Assembly: GCF_044582145.1 (NCBI RefSeq) | Contig: NZ_JBDODO010000007.1 | DNA: 64,000 bases | Source of the DNA: Guyparkeria sp016278265 | GTDB lineage: Bacteria > Pseudomonadota > Gammaproteobacteria > Halothiobacillales > Halothiobacillaceae | Reading direction: 5' to 3' (one strand) | Part shown: positions 1 to 9,061 of the stretch, in pieces | Layout of the letters: every line of letters begins with the position of its first letter | Numbering within the stretch: the first letter of the stretch is position 1 | Made by a program: the position numbers and the translations under genes | The notes under the pieces: generated by a model | Databases searched by the model: none | What the model saw: the letters and a program-made list of their open reading frames with translations, nothing else | What the model was told of the DNA's origin: nothing

Positions 1-155
1 GTCCAGTATCTTGTGCGCCCCAGCATCCGGCTGGCCAGCAACATTCATCTGCAACGGCTGCGCCGGCGCCAAGCCCCATCGGCCGAAAGGAGCTGAGCTG
101 CCTCCCGGTGGGCCGGCGGGCCGCCCAGCCGGGGCCCTATTCGATAGTCAGCAAC

Positions 156-184
156 TTGTTCCCGGTAGCGTAAACCCCTATTAT
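156..184 (+). promoter_or_regulatory. Putative sigma70 promoter of prkB
   Basis: TTGTTC (156-161) and TATTAT (179-184) are separated by 17 bases, a good match to -35/-10 hexamers, and would start a transcript near 191, giving a leader of about 118 bases before prkB. The first 300 bases of the window otherwise hold no convincing gene. The call rests on sequence match only. Confidence 0.45.
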
Positions 185-308
185 CGTGGGCTTTCGTTTT
201 GCCGGGTGAGTCGAGCCGCGCCGCGTTCGCCGCGCTCCTCTCCGGCCAACCGACCGAATTCCACCGCTTTCGACGTCTCGTTTTTATTGCTTTCCAACAG
301 GAGGGACC

Positions 309-1202
309 ATGTCCAAGAAGCATCCCGTTGTCGCGGTTACCGGCTCGTCCGGCGCCGGCACGTCCACCGTCAAAAGTGCCTTCAACCACATCTTCCGCCG
401 CGAGGAAATCTCGCCGGTCGTGATCGAGGGCGACAGCTTCCACGCGCTCAACCGCAAGGACATGCGCGAGCGCATGGCCGCCGAGGCCGAGAAGGGCAAC
501 AACTTCTTCTCCCACTTCGGCCCGAACGCCAACCACTTCGACAAGCTGGGCGAGCTGTTCAAGAGCTACGGCGAGTCTGGCTCCGGCAAGAAGCGCTACT
601 ACCTGCACAGCGACGAGGAAGCCGCCGAGCATAACGCGCGCCTGAACACCAACCTGGGCCCGGGCGAGTTCACCCCGTGGGAAGACATCCCGGCCGGTTC
701 CGACCTGCTGTTCTACGAAGGCCTGCACGGCCTGGTGAAGACCGATGACGTCGACGTCGCCCAGCACGTCGATCTGGGCGTGGGCGTCGTGCCGATCGTC
801 AACCTGGAGTGGATCCAGAAGATCTTCCGCGACAACGCCGAGCGCGGCTACTCCGCCGAGAAGATCGTCGACACCATCCTGCGCCGCATGCCGGACTACG
901 TGAACTACATCACTCCGCAGTTCTCGCAGACCGACGTCAACTTCCAGCGCGTACCGACCGTCGACACCTCCAACCCGTTCATCGCCCGCGACATCCCGAC
1001 GCCGGACGAGAGCGTGGTCGTCATTCGCTTCCGTGATCCGGACGAGTTCGGTGTCGACTTCCCGTACCTGCTGCAGATGATCCCGAACTCGTTCATGTCC
1101 CGCTACAACACCATCGTGGTGCCGGGCGGCAAGATGAGCTACGCGATGGACCTGATCCTGACCCCGCGTATCCATCGCCTGATCCAGGAACGCGACGCGT
1201 AA
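309..1202 (+). CDS. prkB: Phosphoribulokinase
   Basis: Cytosolic Calvin-cycle enzyme that phosphorylates ribulose 5-phosphate with ATP to make ribulose 1,5-bisphosphate, the CO2 acceptor of RuBisCO. The 297-residue product has the length of proteobacterial class I enzymes. A P-loop (GSSGAGTST, about residues 12-20) is followed by EGDSFH near 40 and the FYEGLHGLV segment near 137, all typical of the family. The start is set by GGAGG at 300-304, five bases before the ATG. It stands alone between its own promoter and terminator; no other Calvin-cycle gene lies in the window. Its presence argues for autotrophy. Confidence 0.97.
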   Translation: MSKKHPVVAVTGSSGAGTSTVKSAFNHIFRREEISPVVIEGDSFHALNRKDMRERMAAEAEKGNNFFSHFGPNANHFDKLGELFKSYGESGSGKKRYYLHSDEEAAEHNARLNTNLGPGEFTPWEDIPAGSDLLFYEGLHGLVKTDDVDVAQHVDLGVGVVPIVNLEWIQKIFRDNAERGYSAEKIVDTILRRMPDYVNYITPQFSQTDVNFQRVPTVDTSNPFIARDIPTPDESVVVIRFRDPDEFGVDFPYLLQMIPNSFMSRYNTIVVPGGKMSYAMDLILTPRIHRLIQERDA

Positions 1203-1225
1203 GCGTTCCCGGACACTCGAACGAT

Positions 1226-1264
1226 AAAAGCCCCCGCCGGCACGCTGCCGCGGGGGCTTTTTCT
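1226..1264 (+). terminator. Rho-independent terminator of prkB
   Basis: A GC-rich stem (AAAAGCCCCCGC pairing with GCGGGGGCTTTT) ends in a T run 24 bases after the prkB stop. The A run on the other side means it could also end the convergent diguanylate cyclase transcript. Confidence 0.85.
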
Positions 1265-1314
1265 TGGCAGGAGGGCCCGGCCGAATCGGGGCACACCGGG
1301 CCGGGGCGAGTCGG

Positions 1315-3225
1315 TCAGGACGGACGACGGTCTCCCTCCCGCGGCACCACCTCGTCCTTCTCCCCGTCAAAGTAGCGGAACGTGTCCCGCCCGGCGGCCT
1401 TGGCATCGTACATGGCCGCATCGGCGTGGTTGACCAAGGCCTCGGCGTCGCCACCCTGTTCGGGGAAGACCGCGATCCCGATCGACACGCCGATCGAGAC
1501 CTGCTCGCCATCGAGGACGAACGGCTGGGTCAGCACCTCGATCACCTTGGCCGCCACCTGGCCGGCAAACCGGGGCGCGGGCAGCCCCTCGAGCAGGATC
1601 AGGAACTCGTCCCCGCCCAGGCGCCCGACGATGTCCTCGTGTCGTAGCAGCCGCTGCAGCCGTTCGGCCACCTCGCGCAACAATCGATCACCCACCGCGT
1701 GGCCCAAGCGGTCATTAACCTCCTTGAAGTAGTCCAAATCGAGGAACAATATGGCGAGACGCGTCTCTTCATTCCGCGCCCGGGCAACCGCGTCGCCGAT
1801 TCGGTACTTGAGCGAGGCGCGGTTGGGCAGATCGGTCAGCGAGTCGTGATGAGCCTGGTGACGAATCTGCTGCTCGGCCGCCTTGGTCTCGGTAATGTCG
1901 TTGAAGATGTGGATGAAATGGCTGGCGCGGCCATGCTCGTCGGCAACCTTGCTGATCGTCTGCAGCGCCGTCAGGCGCTCGCCTCGGCGGTTGCGATAGT
2001 CGAGCTCGCCCTGCCAACTGCGCTCACGATTCACTCGTTGGAAGATACGTTCCAGTTGCTCGCTTTCCTTGTCATCCAACTGGAACAGATCCGACATCGG
2101 CCGCCCCATCACCTCGTCGGCGGCGAAACCCGTGATGTGGGTGAAGGCCGGGTTGACGCGCAGGATGCGGTGATTGGGTGAGGTGATCATGATCGCCTCG
2201 CCGGTCCCCTCGAACACGGTGCCGGCCAGGCGCAATTCCCCGGCCGACCGCTCCAGCTCCTCGGCCTGCTTCGACAGGCGCCGCAACACGGGACGCAACG
2301 CCCGCGCCGCCAACAGGGCGACGATCGGCAACAGCAGGAAGACCAGCCCCAGCGGCCAGAGCAATCGGGCGACCACCGGCTGATAGAAGCTCCAAAAACC
2401 CGCCTCGATCAGCAGCAGGCAGCGCCCACCGCCCACCGGGGTGTAGAACAATACGCGGGTGTGACCATCGAGCTCGGGCCAGACCACCCCGGGCCCGGTC
2501 GGATCGACGCGCGCCAAAGGTCCGGCGATCGCCGCGCGCGGTTCGTCCATTTCCAGCCCGGAAGCATCCGCGTTCACGCCCACCAGGCGGCCTTCGCGGT
2601 AATCGAGGAGGAAGCCTCGCGCCGAGGGCTCCAGGGTGCGCGCCCGCTCGAGCAACTTGACCAGGCCGTCCACTTCGAAAAACAGCACGTCAGTGCCCAA
2701 ACGCTCGCCGGCAGCACCAAGGATGGGCGCCGCGGTACGCCAGATGATGCGATCCTCGAATTGCACCAGCCGGCTCTGCACGTCATCCAAGTCATCGAGG
2801 ATCGAGTGGTCGGGCGCCTCGGCCGTCAGCCCCTCATCGACGATCACCTCGCCGAACGGGCCAAGCCGCTTGATGCCGACCAGCGCCGGGGCGGTGCCCA
2901 GCGCGTCGGCCAGGCGTGGGGCGGTGTATGCCGCCAAGGCCTCAATCGACATTTCACCCTGGACATAGGCCGCGAGCCGGCGGCGAATCTCGGTGCGGCT
3001 GGTGACCTGGCGGGCGATGCCCTCGTAACGCTGCACCAGGTTATTGAGCGCGGCGCCCTGCGCCTGGACGCCCATCAAGGTGCTGCGCTCCAGACCCTCA
3101 CGCGCGGACTGATAGATGGGCACGGCGGTGACCACAGCGACGAGAATACCGCTGACGAGAATGCCCAGCACGGCCAGCAGAATAGCCTTGCGGCGAATCA
3201 GTCGAATGGCATTGAGCTCGGACAT
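1315..3225 (-). CDS. Membrane-bound diguanylate cyclase with PAS domain
   Basis: Predicted to make cyclic di-GMP from two GTP in response to an extracytoplasmic signal. In the 636-residue protein a transmembrane segment (about 12-34) precedes a large periplasmic sensor region, a second transmembrane segment near 300-325, a PAS domain (about 350-470, ending in a C-terminal PAC-like segment) and a C-terminal GGDEF domain. The catalytic motif is intact (RLGGDEF, near 537), with an RHED inhibitory site exactly five residues upstream, so product feedback is expected. No EAL domain is present. The frame is open up to 3741, but the ATG at 3225 puts the first membrane segment at a normal distance from the N terminus and has GGAG upstream. 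The gene converges on prkB. Confidence 0.9.
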   Translation of the reverse strand: MSELNAIRLIRRKAILLAVLGILVSGILVAVVTAVPIYQSAREGLERSTLMGVQAQGAALNNLVQRYEGIARQVTSRTEIRRRLAAYVQGEMSIEALAAYTAPRLADALGTAPALVGIKRLGPFGEVIVDEGLTAEAPDHSILDDLDDVQSRLVQFEDRIIWRTAAPILGAAGERLGTDVLFFEVDGLVKLLERARTLEPSARGFLLDYREGRLVGVNADASGLEMDEPRAAIAGPLARVDPTGPGVVWPELDGHTRVLFYTPVGGGRCLLLIEAGFWSFYQPVVARLLWPLGLVFLLLPIVALLAARALRPVLRRLSKQAEELERSAGELRLAGTVFEGTGEAIMITSPNHRILRVNPAFTHITGFAADEVMGRPMSDLFQLDDKESEQLERIFQRVNRERSWQGELDYRNRRGERLTALQTISKVADEHGRASHFIHIFNDITETKAAEQQIRHQAHHDSLTDLPNRASLKYRIGDAVARARNEETRLAILFLDLDYFKEVNDRLGHAVGDRLLREVAERLQRLLRHEDIVGRLGGDEFLILLEGLPAPRFAGQVAAKVIEVLTQPFVLDGEQVSIGVSIGIAVFPEQGGDAEALVNHADAAMYDAKAAGRDTFRYFDGEKDEVVPREGDRRPS

Positions 3226-3782
3226 GGGCCGGGTAACTCCGGTCGGAAATCGACTTGCCCGGCAGGGACGGGTCGCGGTTGGGCGGCGGGAAAAGCACGA
3301 GAAATCCGTCGTGCCTTCAAACGCGCCATCATCCCAGAAAGCCGCCCCTGAGGCCACCGGAATCGGGCAAGAGGACGCTGACAAGTCCATGAAAAGAATA
3401 GGGGAATTATTCAACTCAACCGCCCCTATCGTCGGCGGGGGACCTGAACGCCTTCCGCCACCCCTCGACCTGCTCACGAATGACCGCAGCCCGCTGGGTA
3501 TCGATACGCGCAACGGGTCTGGACGATAGGTGTAGTGGTCAAGCGAGGAACTGCGCGCCACACCTTGCTGGCCAGCGCGACGGGGTGGACGCAACCCAAC
3601 CTGAACGTCTGGCCCTCCGCCGGGTCGAAACCGGCCCCCGGGCGTGTATAAGGCCCGGCAACGCCGCCTGCGCACCCAGTGCATCGCCCTAGATAGCCCG
3701 TGACAACCCGCCGCGGAACGATCGATGCACATAGGCCCCACTATAACAAGGTGACGGGCCGAGAAATGGCCGGGAAAATTTC
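3226..3782. other. Intergenic region, no gene recognised
   Basis: About 560 bases between the start of the diguanylate cyclase and the operator-like repeats of the next operon. Open frames here have no recognisable protein character. It presumably holds the promoter of the leftward cyclase gene, but I could not pick a single convincing one. Confidence 0.5.
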
Positions 3783-3815
3783 TGTGCAGAACCTGTACAG
3801 GGGTTATACACTCGT
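3783..3815 (+). promoter_or_regulatory. Three 11-bp direct repeats (CarH/LitR-type operator candidate) at operon promoter
   Basis: TGTGCA (3783), TGTACA (3794) and TATACA (3805) lie exactly 11 bases apart on the same strand, 31 bases before the first ATG of the six-gene operon. Three tandem 11-bp repeats are the operator geometry known for CarH, the B12-dependent MerR-family photoreceptor, and TGTACA-type half-sites are reported for LitR regulators. The third repeat (TATACA) could itself be the -10 box, which would place a repressor over the promoter. No carH/litR gene is in the window, so the regulator is inferred. Confidence 0.6.
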
Positions 3816-3845
3816 CACGTGATCTGCCCAGCCCCGGAGCTTCGA

Positions 3846-5183
3846 ATGACCCAGACCCCGTCGTTTACCCCGCCAACCGACCGGCCGCTCGAGATTGCCG
3901 TGATCGGCTCGGGCATAGCCGGTATCGGCACCGCGTGGCTGTTGGGGCAGCATCACCGGGTCACCCTGTTCGAGAAGAACGACTACCTCGGGGGACACAC
4001 TCATACCCACCGGGTCGACGACGGCATGGGCGGGGAAATCCCGGTGGACAGCGGCTTTATCGTCTGCAACCGGCCCAACTACCCGCACCTGTTCGGGCTA
4101 TTCGAGACGCTCGGGATCGAGACCAAGGCCACCGACATGTCCTTCGGCATGAGTATGGATGGCGGCCGGCTGGAGTACAGCGGCGACAACCTGAATACGC
4201 TGTTTTCTCAACGCCGCAATCTGATCCGTCCCGGCTTTTTACGCATGGTGGCCGAGATCCTGCGCTTCAACCGGCTGGGCACGGCCGCCCTGCGTAACGC
4301 GGGGACGGCAGCGTCTACACTCGACGACATGCCGCTAGGACAATTCCTCTCTGCCAACAGGTTCCCCCCCCGCCTGCGGGACGACTACCTGCTGCCCATG
4401 GCGGCGGCGATCTGGTCCTGCCCGACCCGACAGATGCTCGAGTTTCCGGCCAAGAGCTTCCTGCAATTCTTCCACAACCACGGGCTGATGAGCGTGCAGG
4501 ATCGACCGCAATGGGAGACGGTTACGGGTGGCTCGCGCGCCTACATCGACCGGATGCTGGAGGCAGGGACATTTGAGGCGCTCCCCTCCCACCCAGTCAC
4601 CTGCATTGAGCGTCGCGACGACGGCATTCATCTGCCCGAATACGGTCGCCGTTTTGATGCGGTGGTATCCGCCGCGCATGCCGACGAGACGCTGGCGATG
4701 CTCACCGATGCGGACGACCAGGAACGCGACACGCTCGGCGCCTTTCGCTTCCAGGAGAACCACGCCTACCTGCACCGGGACACCCGGCTGATGCCAACGC
4801 GACGCCAGGTCTGGTCGAGTTGGAACTACCTCGGCCGCCGCAATATCGACGGTGGCCGCGCCGTGGCGGTGACCTACTGGATGAACCGGCTGCAGCGACT
4901 GGAGTCGGCCCATGAGTGGCTGGTCACGCTCAACCCCTTCGAGCCGCCACGCGACGAACTGGTGGAAGGCGAGTTCACCTACCACCACCCGGTCTTCGAT
5001 GCCCGGGCTGTCGTCGCGCAGGCCGAGATCCCGGCACTACAGGGGCATCGGGGGATGTTCTACGCAGGCGCTTGGACGGGTTACGGTTTCCACGAGGATG
5101 GGCTGGCCTCCGCGGTGGCCGTGGCTCGGCGTCTGGGCGCCGACATCCCCTGGGAAAAGGGCCCCCGGGAGGCCGCCGCTTGA
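3846..5183 (+). CDS. FAD-dependent amine-oxidase-family oxidoreductase
   Basis: Member of the NAD(P)/FAD-binding flavoprotein group seen next to DUF1365 and cyclopropane-synthase genes; its substrate is unproven, probably a membrane lipid acyl chain. The 445-residue protein opens with the dinucleotide-binding loop VIGSGIAGIGTAWLL (about 19-33), then FEKNDYLGGHTHT, the FAD-contact region of the family. The C terminus has the FYAGAWTGYGFHEDG flavin-binding segment. The ATG at 3846 is chosen over one at 3819 because CGGAG lies seven bases upstream of it and because 3819 would sit at or upstream of the likely transcript start. It is first in a six-gene operon. Confidence 0.85.
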   Translation: MTQTPSFTPPTDRPLEIAVIGSGIAGIGTAWLLGQHHRVTLFEKNDYLGGHTHTHRVDDGMGGEIPVDSGFIVCNRPNYPHLFGLFETLGIETKATDMSFGMSMDGGRLEYSGDNLNTLFSQRRNLIRPGFLRMVAEILRFNRLGTAALRNAGTAASTLDDMPLGQFLSANRFPPRLRDDYLLPMAAAIWSCPTRQMLEFPAKSFLQFFHNHGLMSVQDRPQWETVTGGSRAYIDRMLEAGTFEALPSHPVTCIERRDDGIHLPEYGRRFDAVVSAAHADETLAMLTDADDQERDTLGAFRFQENHAYLHRDTRLMPTRRQVWSSWNYLGRRNIDGGRAVAVTYWMNRLQRLESAHEWLVTLNPFEPPRDELVEGEFTYHHPVFDARAVVAQAEIPALQGHRGMFYAGAWTGYGFHEDGLASAVAVARRLGADIPWEKGPREAAA

Positions 5184-5980
5184 CCTCCGCAGTCTACCAA
5201 GGCCACGTCATGCACCAGCGGCTGACCGGCCCGCGTTACCGATTCCGCTATCGGGTGTTCTCATTGCTGGTCGACCTGGATGACCTCGAGGCCGGCTTTC
5301 CCGGTCGACGCCTGCTTTCGCACAACCGCTTCAACCTGTTCTCGATCCATGACCGCGATCACGGCCCGCGCCGCGACATGCCGCTGCGCGACTGGATCAC
5401 GGCGACCGCCCTCGCACAGGGCATCGACATCGAGGGCGGCAAGATCCTGGTCTCGGCCTACCCGCGGGTGTTCGGCTATCAGTTCAACCCGCTGACCGTC
5501 TGGTACTGCCACGACCGGCATGGGCAACTGGTCGCGATCGACTGCGAGGTCAGCAACACCTTCGGCGGGCACCACCACTACTTCCTACACGATCACGGCC
5601 GCCCACTGGAAACGCCCTTTCGCGCGCGGGCCGACAAGGCATTCCACGTCTCGCCGTTTCTGCCCATGAACATGCGTTACCACTTCCGCCTGTCGCGCCC
5701 CGGCGAGCGGATGGGGGTGTCGATCCGCGAGACCGAGGTCGACCCGGATGGCGCAGAGACCCTGACGCTGGTCGCCACCCACAACGCGCAACGCCGGGAT
5801 CTGAACGACCGTCGCCTGCTGCTGGAGGCCCTGCGCATTCCGCTTCTCACCATCAAGGTGATCGCCCTGATCCACTGGCAGGCCCTGAAAATATGGTCTA
5901 AGGGTGGGCGTTTACACAAGAGCCCGCCACTACCGGTATCGGAGGTCAGCTCATGCCCACCGCCCAGCCGAAAAAACTGA
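5180..5980 (+). CDS. DUF1365 family protein
   Basis: Protein of the DUF1365 family, a constant companion of the flavoprotein upstream and of cyclopropane-fatty-acid synthase downstream; its biochemical role is not established, although the partnership suggests acyl-chain modification. 266 residues. The family-typical N terminus (SAVYQGHVMHQR, then FRYRVFSLLVDLDD) is kept only if translation begins at the TTG at 5180, which overlaps the upstream stop by four bases and has GGGAGG seven bases before it; an ATG at 5210 would delete part of this block. Conserved FGYQFNPLTVWYC follows near residue 96. The 3' end overlaps cfa by 28 bases. Confidence 0.85.
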   Translation: MTSAVYQGHVMHQRLTGPRYRFRYRVFSLLVDLDDLEAGFPGRRLLSHNRFNLFSIHDRDHGPRRDMPLRDWITATALAQGIDIEGGKILVSAYPRVFGYQFNPLTVWYCHDRHGQLVAIDCEVSNTFGGHHHYFLHDHGRPLETPFRARADKAFHVSPFLPMNMRYHFRLSRPGERMGVSIRETEVDPDGAETLTLVATHNAQRRDLNDRRLLLEALRIPLLTIKVIALIHWQALKIWSKGGRLHKSPPLPVSEVSSCPPPSRKN

Positions 5981-7203
5981 ACCTGGTCGACACCAACCGG
6001 CAGAGGGAAAGAGAAGCGCCGAACACACTGCCGCTGTCCGCGCGCTGGGTAAGCCATTTACTCAAAGATCTCCGCATCGGACAGATAAGCGTGACGACCA
6101 ATGATGGCGGCCATGCCGAGTTCACGGGGCAGAAAATGCCCGAACTCGGCACCCACTGCCAGTTGCACCATCCGGCGCGATTGTCCTCACGGATTGCCCG
6201 GCTCGGCGACCTCGGCATCGCCGAGGGCTTCATCGCCGGGGACTTCTCGACCGATGACCTCACCTCATTGCTGGAGATCGGCGCGCGTAACCATCAGGCA
6301 ATCGCCACCGAACTGCGTCCCGGGCTGTGGGCCCGGCTCGGCCATCGCATCCAACACGCGCTACGCGCCAATCACCGCCGTGGCAGCCGCCGTAACATCG
6401 CCGCCCACTACGATCTCGGCAACGACTTCTACCGGCTCTGGCTCGACGAGTCGATGACCTATTCCTCGGCCCTGTTCGCCGAGCCCGACGAGTTGCTGAC
6501 CACCGCCCAGCAACGCAAGTACGACCGACTGATCGACCGGCTCGACGCCCGTCCGGGCGACCGGCTGCTGGAGATCGGCTGTGGCTGGGGCGGGCTGGCC
6601 GAGACCGCCGCCCGGCGCGGGCTGCACCTCGACGGGTTGACCCTGTCGACCGAGCAGCTCGCCTACGGCCGCGAGCGGCTGGCCGCGGCCGGACTCGATG
6701 ACCGCGCCCGCCTGCATCTGACCGACTACCGCGACCAGGGTGGCCAGTTCGATCACATCGTCTCGATCGAGATGTTCGAGGCAGTCGGCGAGCGTTACTG
6801 GCCGACGTTCTTCCAGACCGTTCACGACCGACTCAAGCCCGGCGGTCGGGCTGCCATCCAGGTGATCACCATCGACGAGGACGCGTTCGAGGGCTATCGC
6901 CGCGAGCCAGACTTCATCCAGCTCTACATCTTCCCGGGCGGGATGCTGCCGTCGATCGAGCGCTTCGAGGCCGGGGCAATGGCTGCCGGGCTGACCGTGC
7001 GCGAGACCTCCCTGTTCGGTCACGATTACGCCCGCACGCTCGCCCGGTGGCGCGAACGCTTCGACGCGGTCGAGGACGAACTGGAGACCCTGGGCTTCGA
7101 CCACCGTTTCCGCCAGATCTGGCGCTATTACCTCGCCTACTGCGAGGCGGGCTTTCTCGCCGGCCGGATCAACGTCGCCCAGGTCATCCTGGAACGCCCG
7201 TGA
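5953..7203 (+). CDS. cfa: Cyclopropane-fatty-acyl-phospholipid synthase
   Basis: SAM-dependent enzyme that adds a methylene bridge across double bonds of phospholipid acyl chains, acting at the inner membrane surface. 416 residues, within the family range. The SAM-binding loop LLEIGCGWGGLAE is near residue 199, preceded by the YDLGNDFY(R)LWLD and MTYSSALF motifs typical of Cfa. The ATG at 5953 has GGAGG upstream and lies within the end of the DUF1365 gene, indicating translational coupling. Whether it performs classic cyclopropanation or a related modification such as furan-fatty-acid synthesis cannot be read from sequence. Confidence 0.92.
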   Translation: MPTAQPKKLNLVDTNRQREREAPNTLPLSARWVSHLLKDLRIGQISVTTNDGGHAEFTGQKMPELGTHCQLHHPARLSSRIARLGDLGIAEGFIAGDFSTDDLTSLLEIGARNHQAIATELRPGLWARLGHRIQHALRANHRRGSRRNIAAHYDLGNDFYRLWLDESMTYSSALFAEPDELLTTAQQRKYDRLIDRLDARPGDRLLEIGCGWGGLAETAARRGLHLDGLTLSTEQLAYGRERLAAAGLDDRARLHLTDYRDQGGQFDHIVSIEMFEAVGERYWPTFFQTVHDRLKPGGRAAIQVITIDEDAFEGYRREPDFIQLYIFPGGMLPSIERFEAGAMAAGLTVRETSLFGHDYARTLARWRERFDAVEDELETLGFDHRFRQIWRYYLAYCEAGFLAGRINVAQVILERP

Positions 7204-8510
7204 ACCCAAACGCGAGCACAGCGCCACGACTGAACCTGTGGCAGGTGCTCGCCTACGGCACGCCCGGCCTGCCGCTGGCGCTGATGGGCATCCCGCTGTA
7301 CGTCTACCTGCCGCCGTTCTATGCCAACGAACTGGGGCTGGGCCTGGCCGCCGTCGGCACGGCACTGATGCTCACCCGCCTGTGGGACGTGATCACCGAC
7401 CCGGTGGTCGGCTACCTGTCCGACCGCATTCCCGGCCGTCATCGGCGCAAGTGGCTGATGGGCGCCGGGATGCCGCTGCTGATCGCCTCGCTGTGGTTCC
7501 TGCTGCGCCCGGCCGAGGACGTCGGCCTCTGGTATCTCTACCTGTGGGGTCTGGCGGCGTTTCTGGGCTGGACGATGATCCAGTTGCCCTACACCAGCCT
7601 GGGCGCGGAGGCCGACCCGACCCCGCACGGGCGCACGCGCCTGGCGGCCGGGCGCGAGGGGCTGGCCCTGGTGGGCACCGTGCTCGCCGCCGCCCTGCCG
7701 ATCCTGCTGGGCAGCGAGGCCCCGGCGGACGTGCTCGCGGCCGTGTTCTGGCTGATGGCGATACTCCTGCCAGCCGGCTTTATCGTCATGGCGGCGACCA
7801 CCCCCGAACCGGCCGTGCATCGCCCGCTGGTCGACTGGCGTCACGGCTGGCCGCTGTTGAAACACAACCGTCGCCTGCGCGGCCTGTTGGGCGGCTATTT
7901 CCTCAACAACCTGGCCAACGGCATCCCGGCCGCGCTGTTCCTGATGTTCGTCGCCGACCGGCTCGGTGCCCAGGACTGGCTCGGCTGGCTGCTGTTGCTG
8001 TACTTCGGCGCCGGCATCGCCGCACTACCGGCCTGGACCGCGCTCGCCCGACGGATCGGCAAGCGCCGTGCCTGGGGCGCCTCGATCCTGCTCGCCGCGA
8101 TCAGCTTCTCGTTCGCCCCGTGGCTGGGCAGCGGCGACGTGGTCTGGTTTGCCCTGATCTGCGCGATCTCGGGCCTGAGCCTCGGCGCCGACATGGCTCT
8201 GCCGGCCTCGATCCAGGCCGACATCGCCGGGATAGATAGCGACGAGGGCGGCGGCGATCGCGCTGGGCTGTTCTTCGGCCTGCTGGGACTGGCCACCAAG
8301 CTCGCCCTGGCCGTGGCCGTCGGCGTGGGCTTCGGGCTGCTGGCACTGGCCGGCTTCGAGGCCGGCGACAGCGACACCACCGCTCTGGCCGTCACCTATG
8401 GCGCGCTGCCCGTCATCTTCAAGCTCGCTGCCGCCTGGCTGGTCTTCCGCCAGCTCACCGACACCGAATCGCCATTGCCGGAAACCACCCTGCGAGGAAC
8501 CACCCCATGA
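7200..8510 (+). CDS. MFS permease, glycoside-pentoside-hexuronide symporter type
   Basis: Twelve-helix major facilitator of the MFS_2 (GPH) group. The 436-residue protein has the family loop DVITDPVVGYLSDR with following GRHRRKWLMG near residues 61-83. Its cargo is unknown; the operon context makes a lipid-related role as likely as sugar transport. The GTG at 7200 overlaps the cfa stop by four bases (GTGA), which fixes the start; an upstream in-frame extension would run far into cfa. Confidence 0.85.
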   Translation: MNPNASTAPRLNLWQVLAYGTPGLPLALMGIPLYVYLPPFYANELGLGLAAVGTALMLTRLWDVITDPVVGYLSDRIPGRHRRKWLMGAGMPLLIASLWFLLRPAEDVGLWYLYLWGLAAFLGWTMIQLPYTSLGAEADPTPHGRTRLAAGREGLALVGTVLAAALPILLGSEAPADVLAAVFWLMAILLPAGFIVMAATTPEPAVHRPLVDWRHGWPLLKHNRRLRGLLGGYFLNNLANGIPAALFLMFVADRLGAQDWLGWLLLLYFGAGIAALPAWTALARRIGKRRAWGASILLAAISFSFAPWLGSGDVVWFALICAISGLSLGADMALPASIQADIAGIDSDEGGGDRAGLFFGLLGLATKLALAVAVGVGFGLLALAGFEAGDSDTTALAVTYGALPVIFKLAAAWLVFRQLTDTESPLPETTLRGTTP

Positions 8511-9061
8511 TCCAACGCTTCACCGTGGCGAGCGCGCTCGCCCTCACCCTGCTACTCACGGGATGCAGCAGCATGAAACTCGAGCAATTCCAGGGCACCA
8601 CGCCCGCCTTCGACCTGACCGAGTACTTCGAGGGCCAGACCTGGGCGCACGGGATCTTCGAGGGCCGCGGCGGCGAGATCAAGCGCCAGTTCCGCGTCGA
8701 GATCGACGGCTACTGGGAGGGCGAGGAATTCATTCTCGACGAGGAATTCGTCTACGACGACGGCGAGACCGACCAGCGCACCTGGCGCATCACGCCCACC
8801 GGCGAGGGTCGCTACGTGGGCCGGGCCGGCGACATCGTCGGGACCGCCGAGGGCCACGAGGTGGGCCAGGCACTTAACTGGCGCTACGTGCTGCGCCTGC
8901 CCTACGGCGACTCGACCATCGACGTGGCCTTCGATGACTGGATGATCCGTCGCAGCGAGAACGTGGTGATCAACCGCGCGACGGTGAAGAAATTCGGCAT
9001 CCGCGTCGGCGAGGTCACGCTGTTCTTTACCAAGACCGATCCCGACGAGGGGGCATCATGA
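8507..9061 (+). CDS. DUF3833 lipoprotein
   Basis: Predicted outer- or inner-membrane-anchored lipoprotein of the DUF3833 family, function unknown. 184 residues; the hydrophobic signal ends in LLLTGC (lipidated Cys near residue 20). The rest is a beta-rich domain with FEGRGGEIKRQFRVEIDGYW, a hallmark of the family. The ATG overlaps the permease stop by four bases. DUF3833 genes regularly travel with the flavoprotein/DUF1365/cfa set in proteobacteria. Confidence 0.82.
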   Translation: MIQRFTVASALALTLLLTGCSSMKLEQFQGTTPAFDLTEYFEGQTWAHGIFEGRGGEIKRQFRVEIDGYWEGEEFILDEEFVYDDGETDQRTWRITPTGEGRYVGRAGDIVGTAEGHEVGQALNWRYVLRLPYGDSTIDVAFDDWMIRRSENVVINRATVKKFGIRVGEVTLFFTKTDPDEGAS

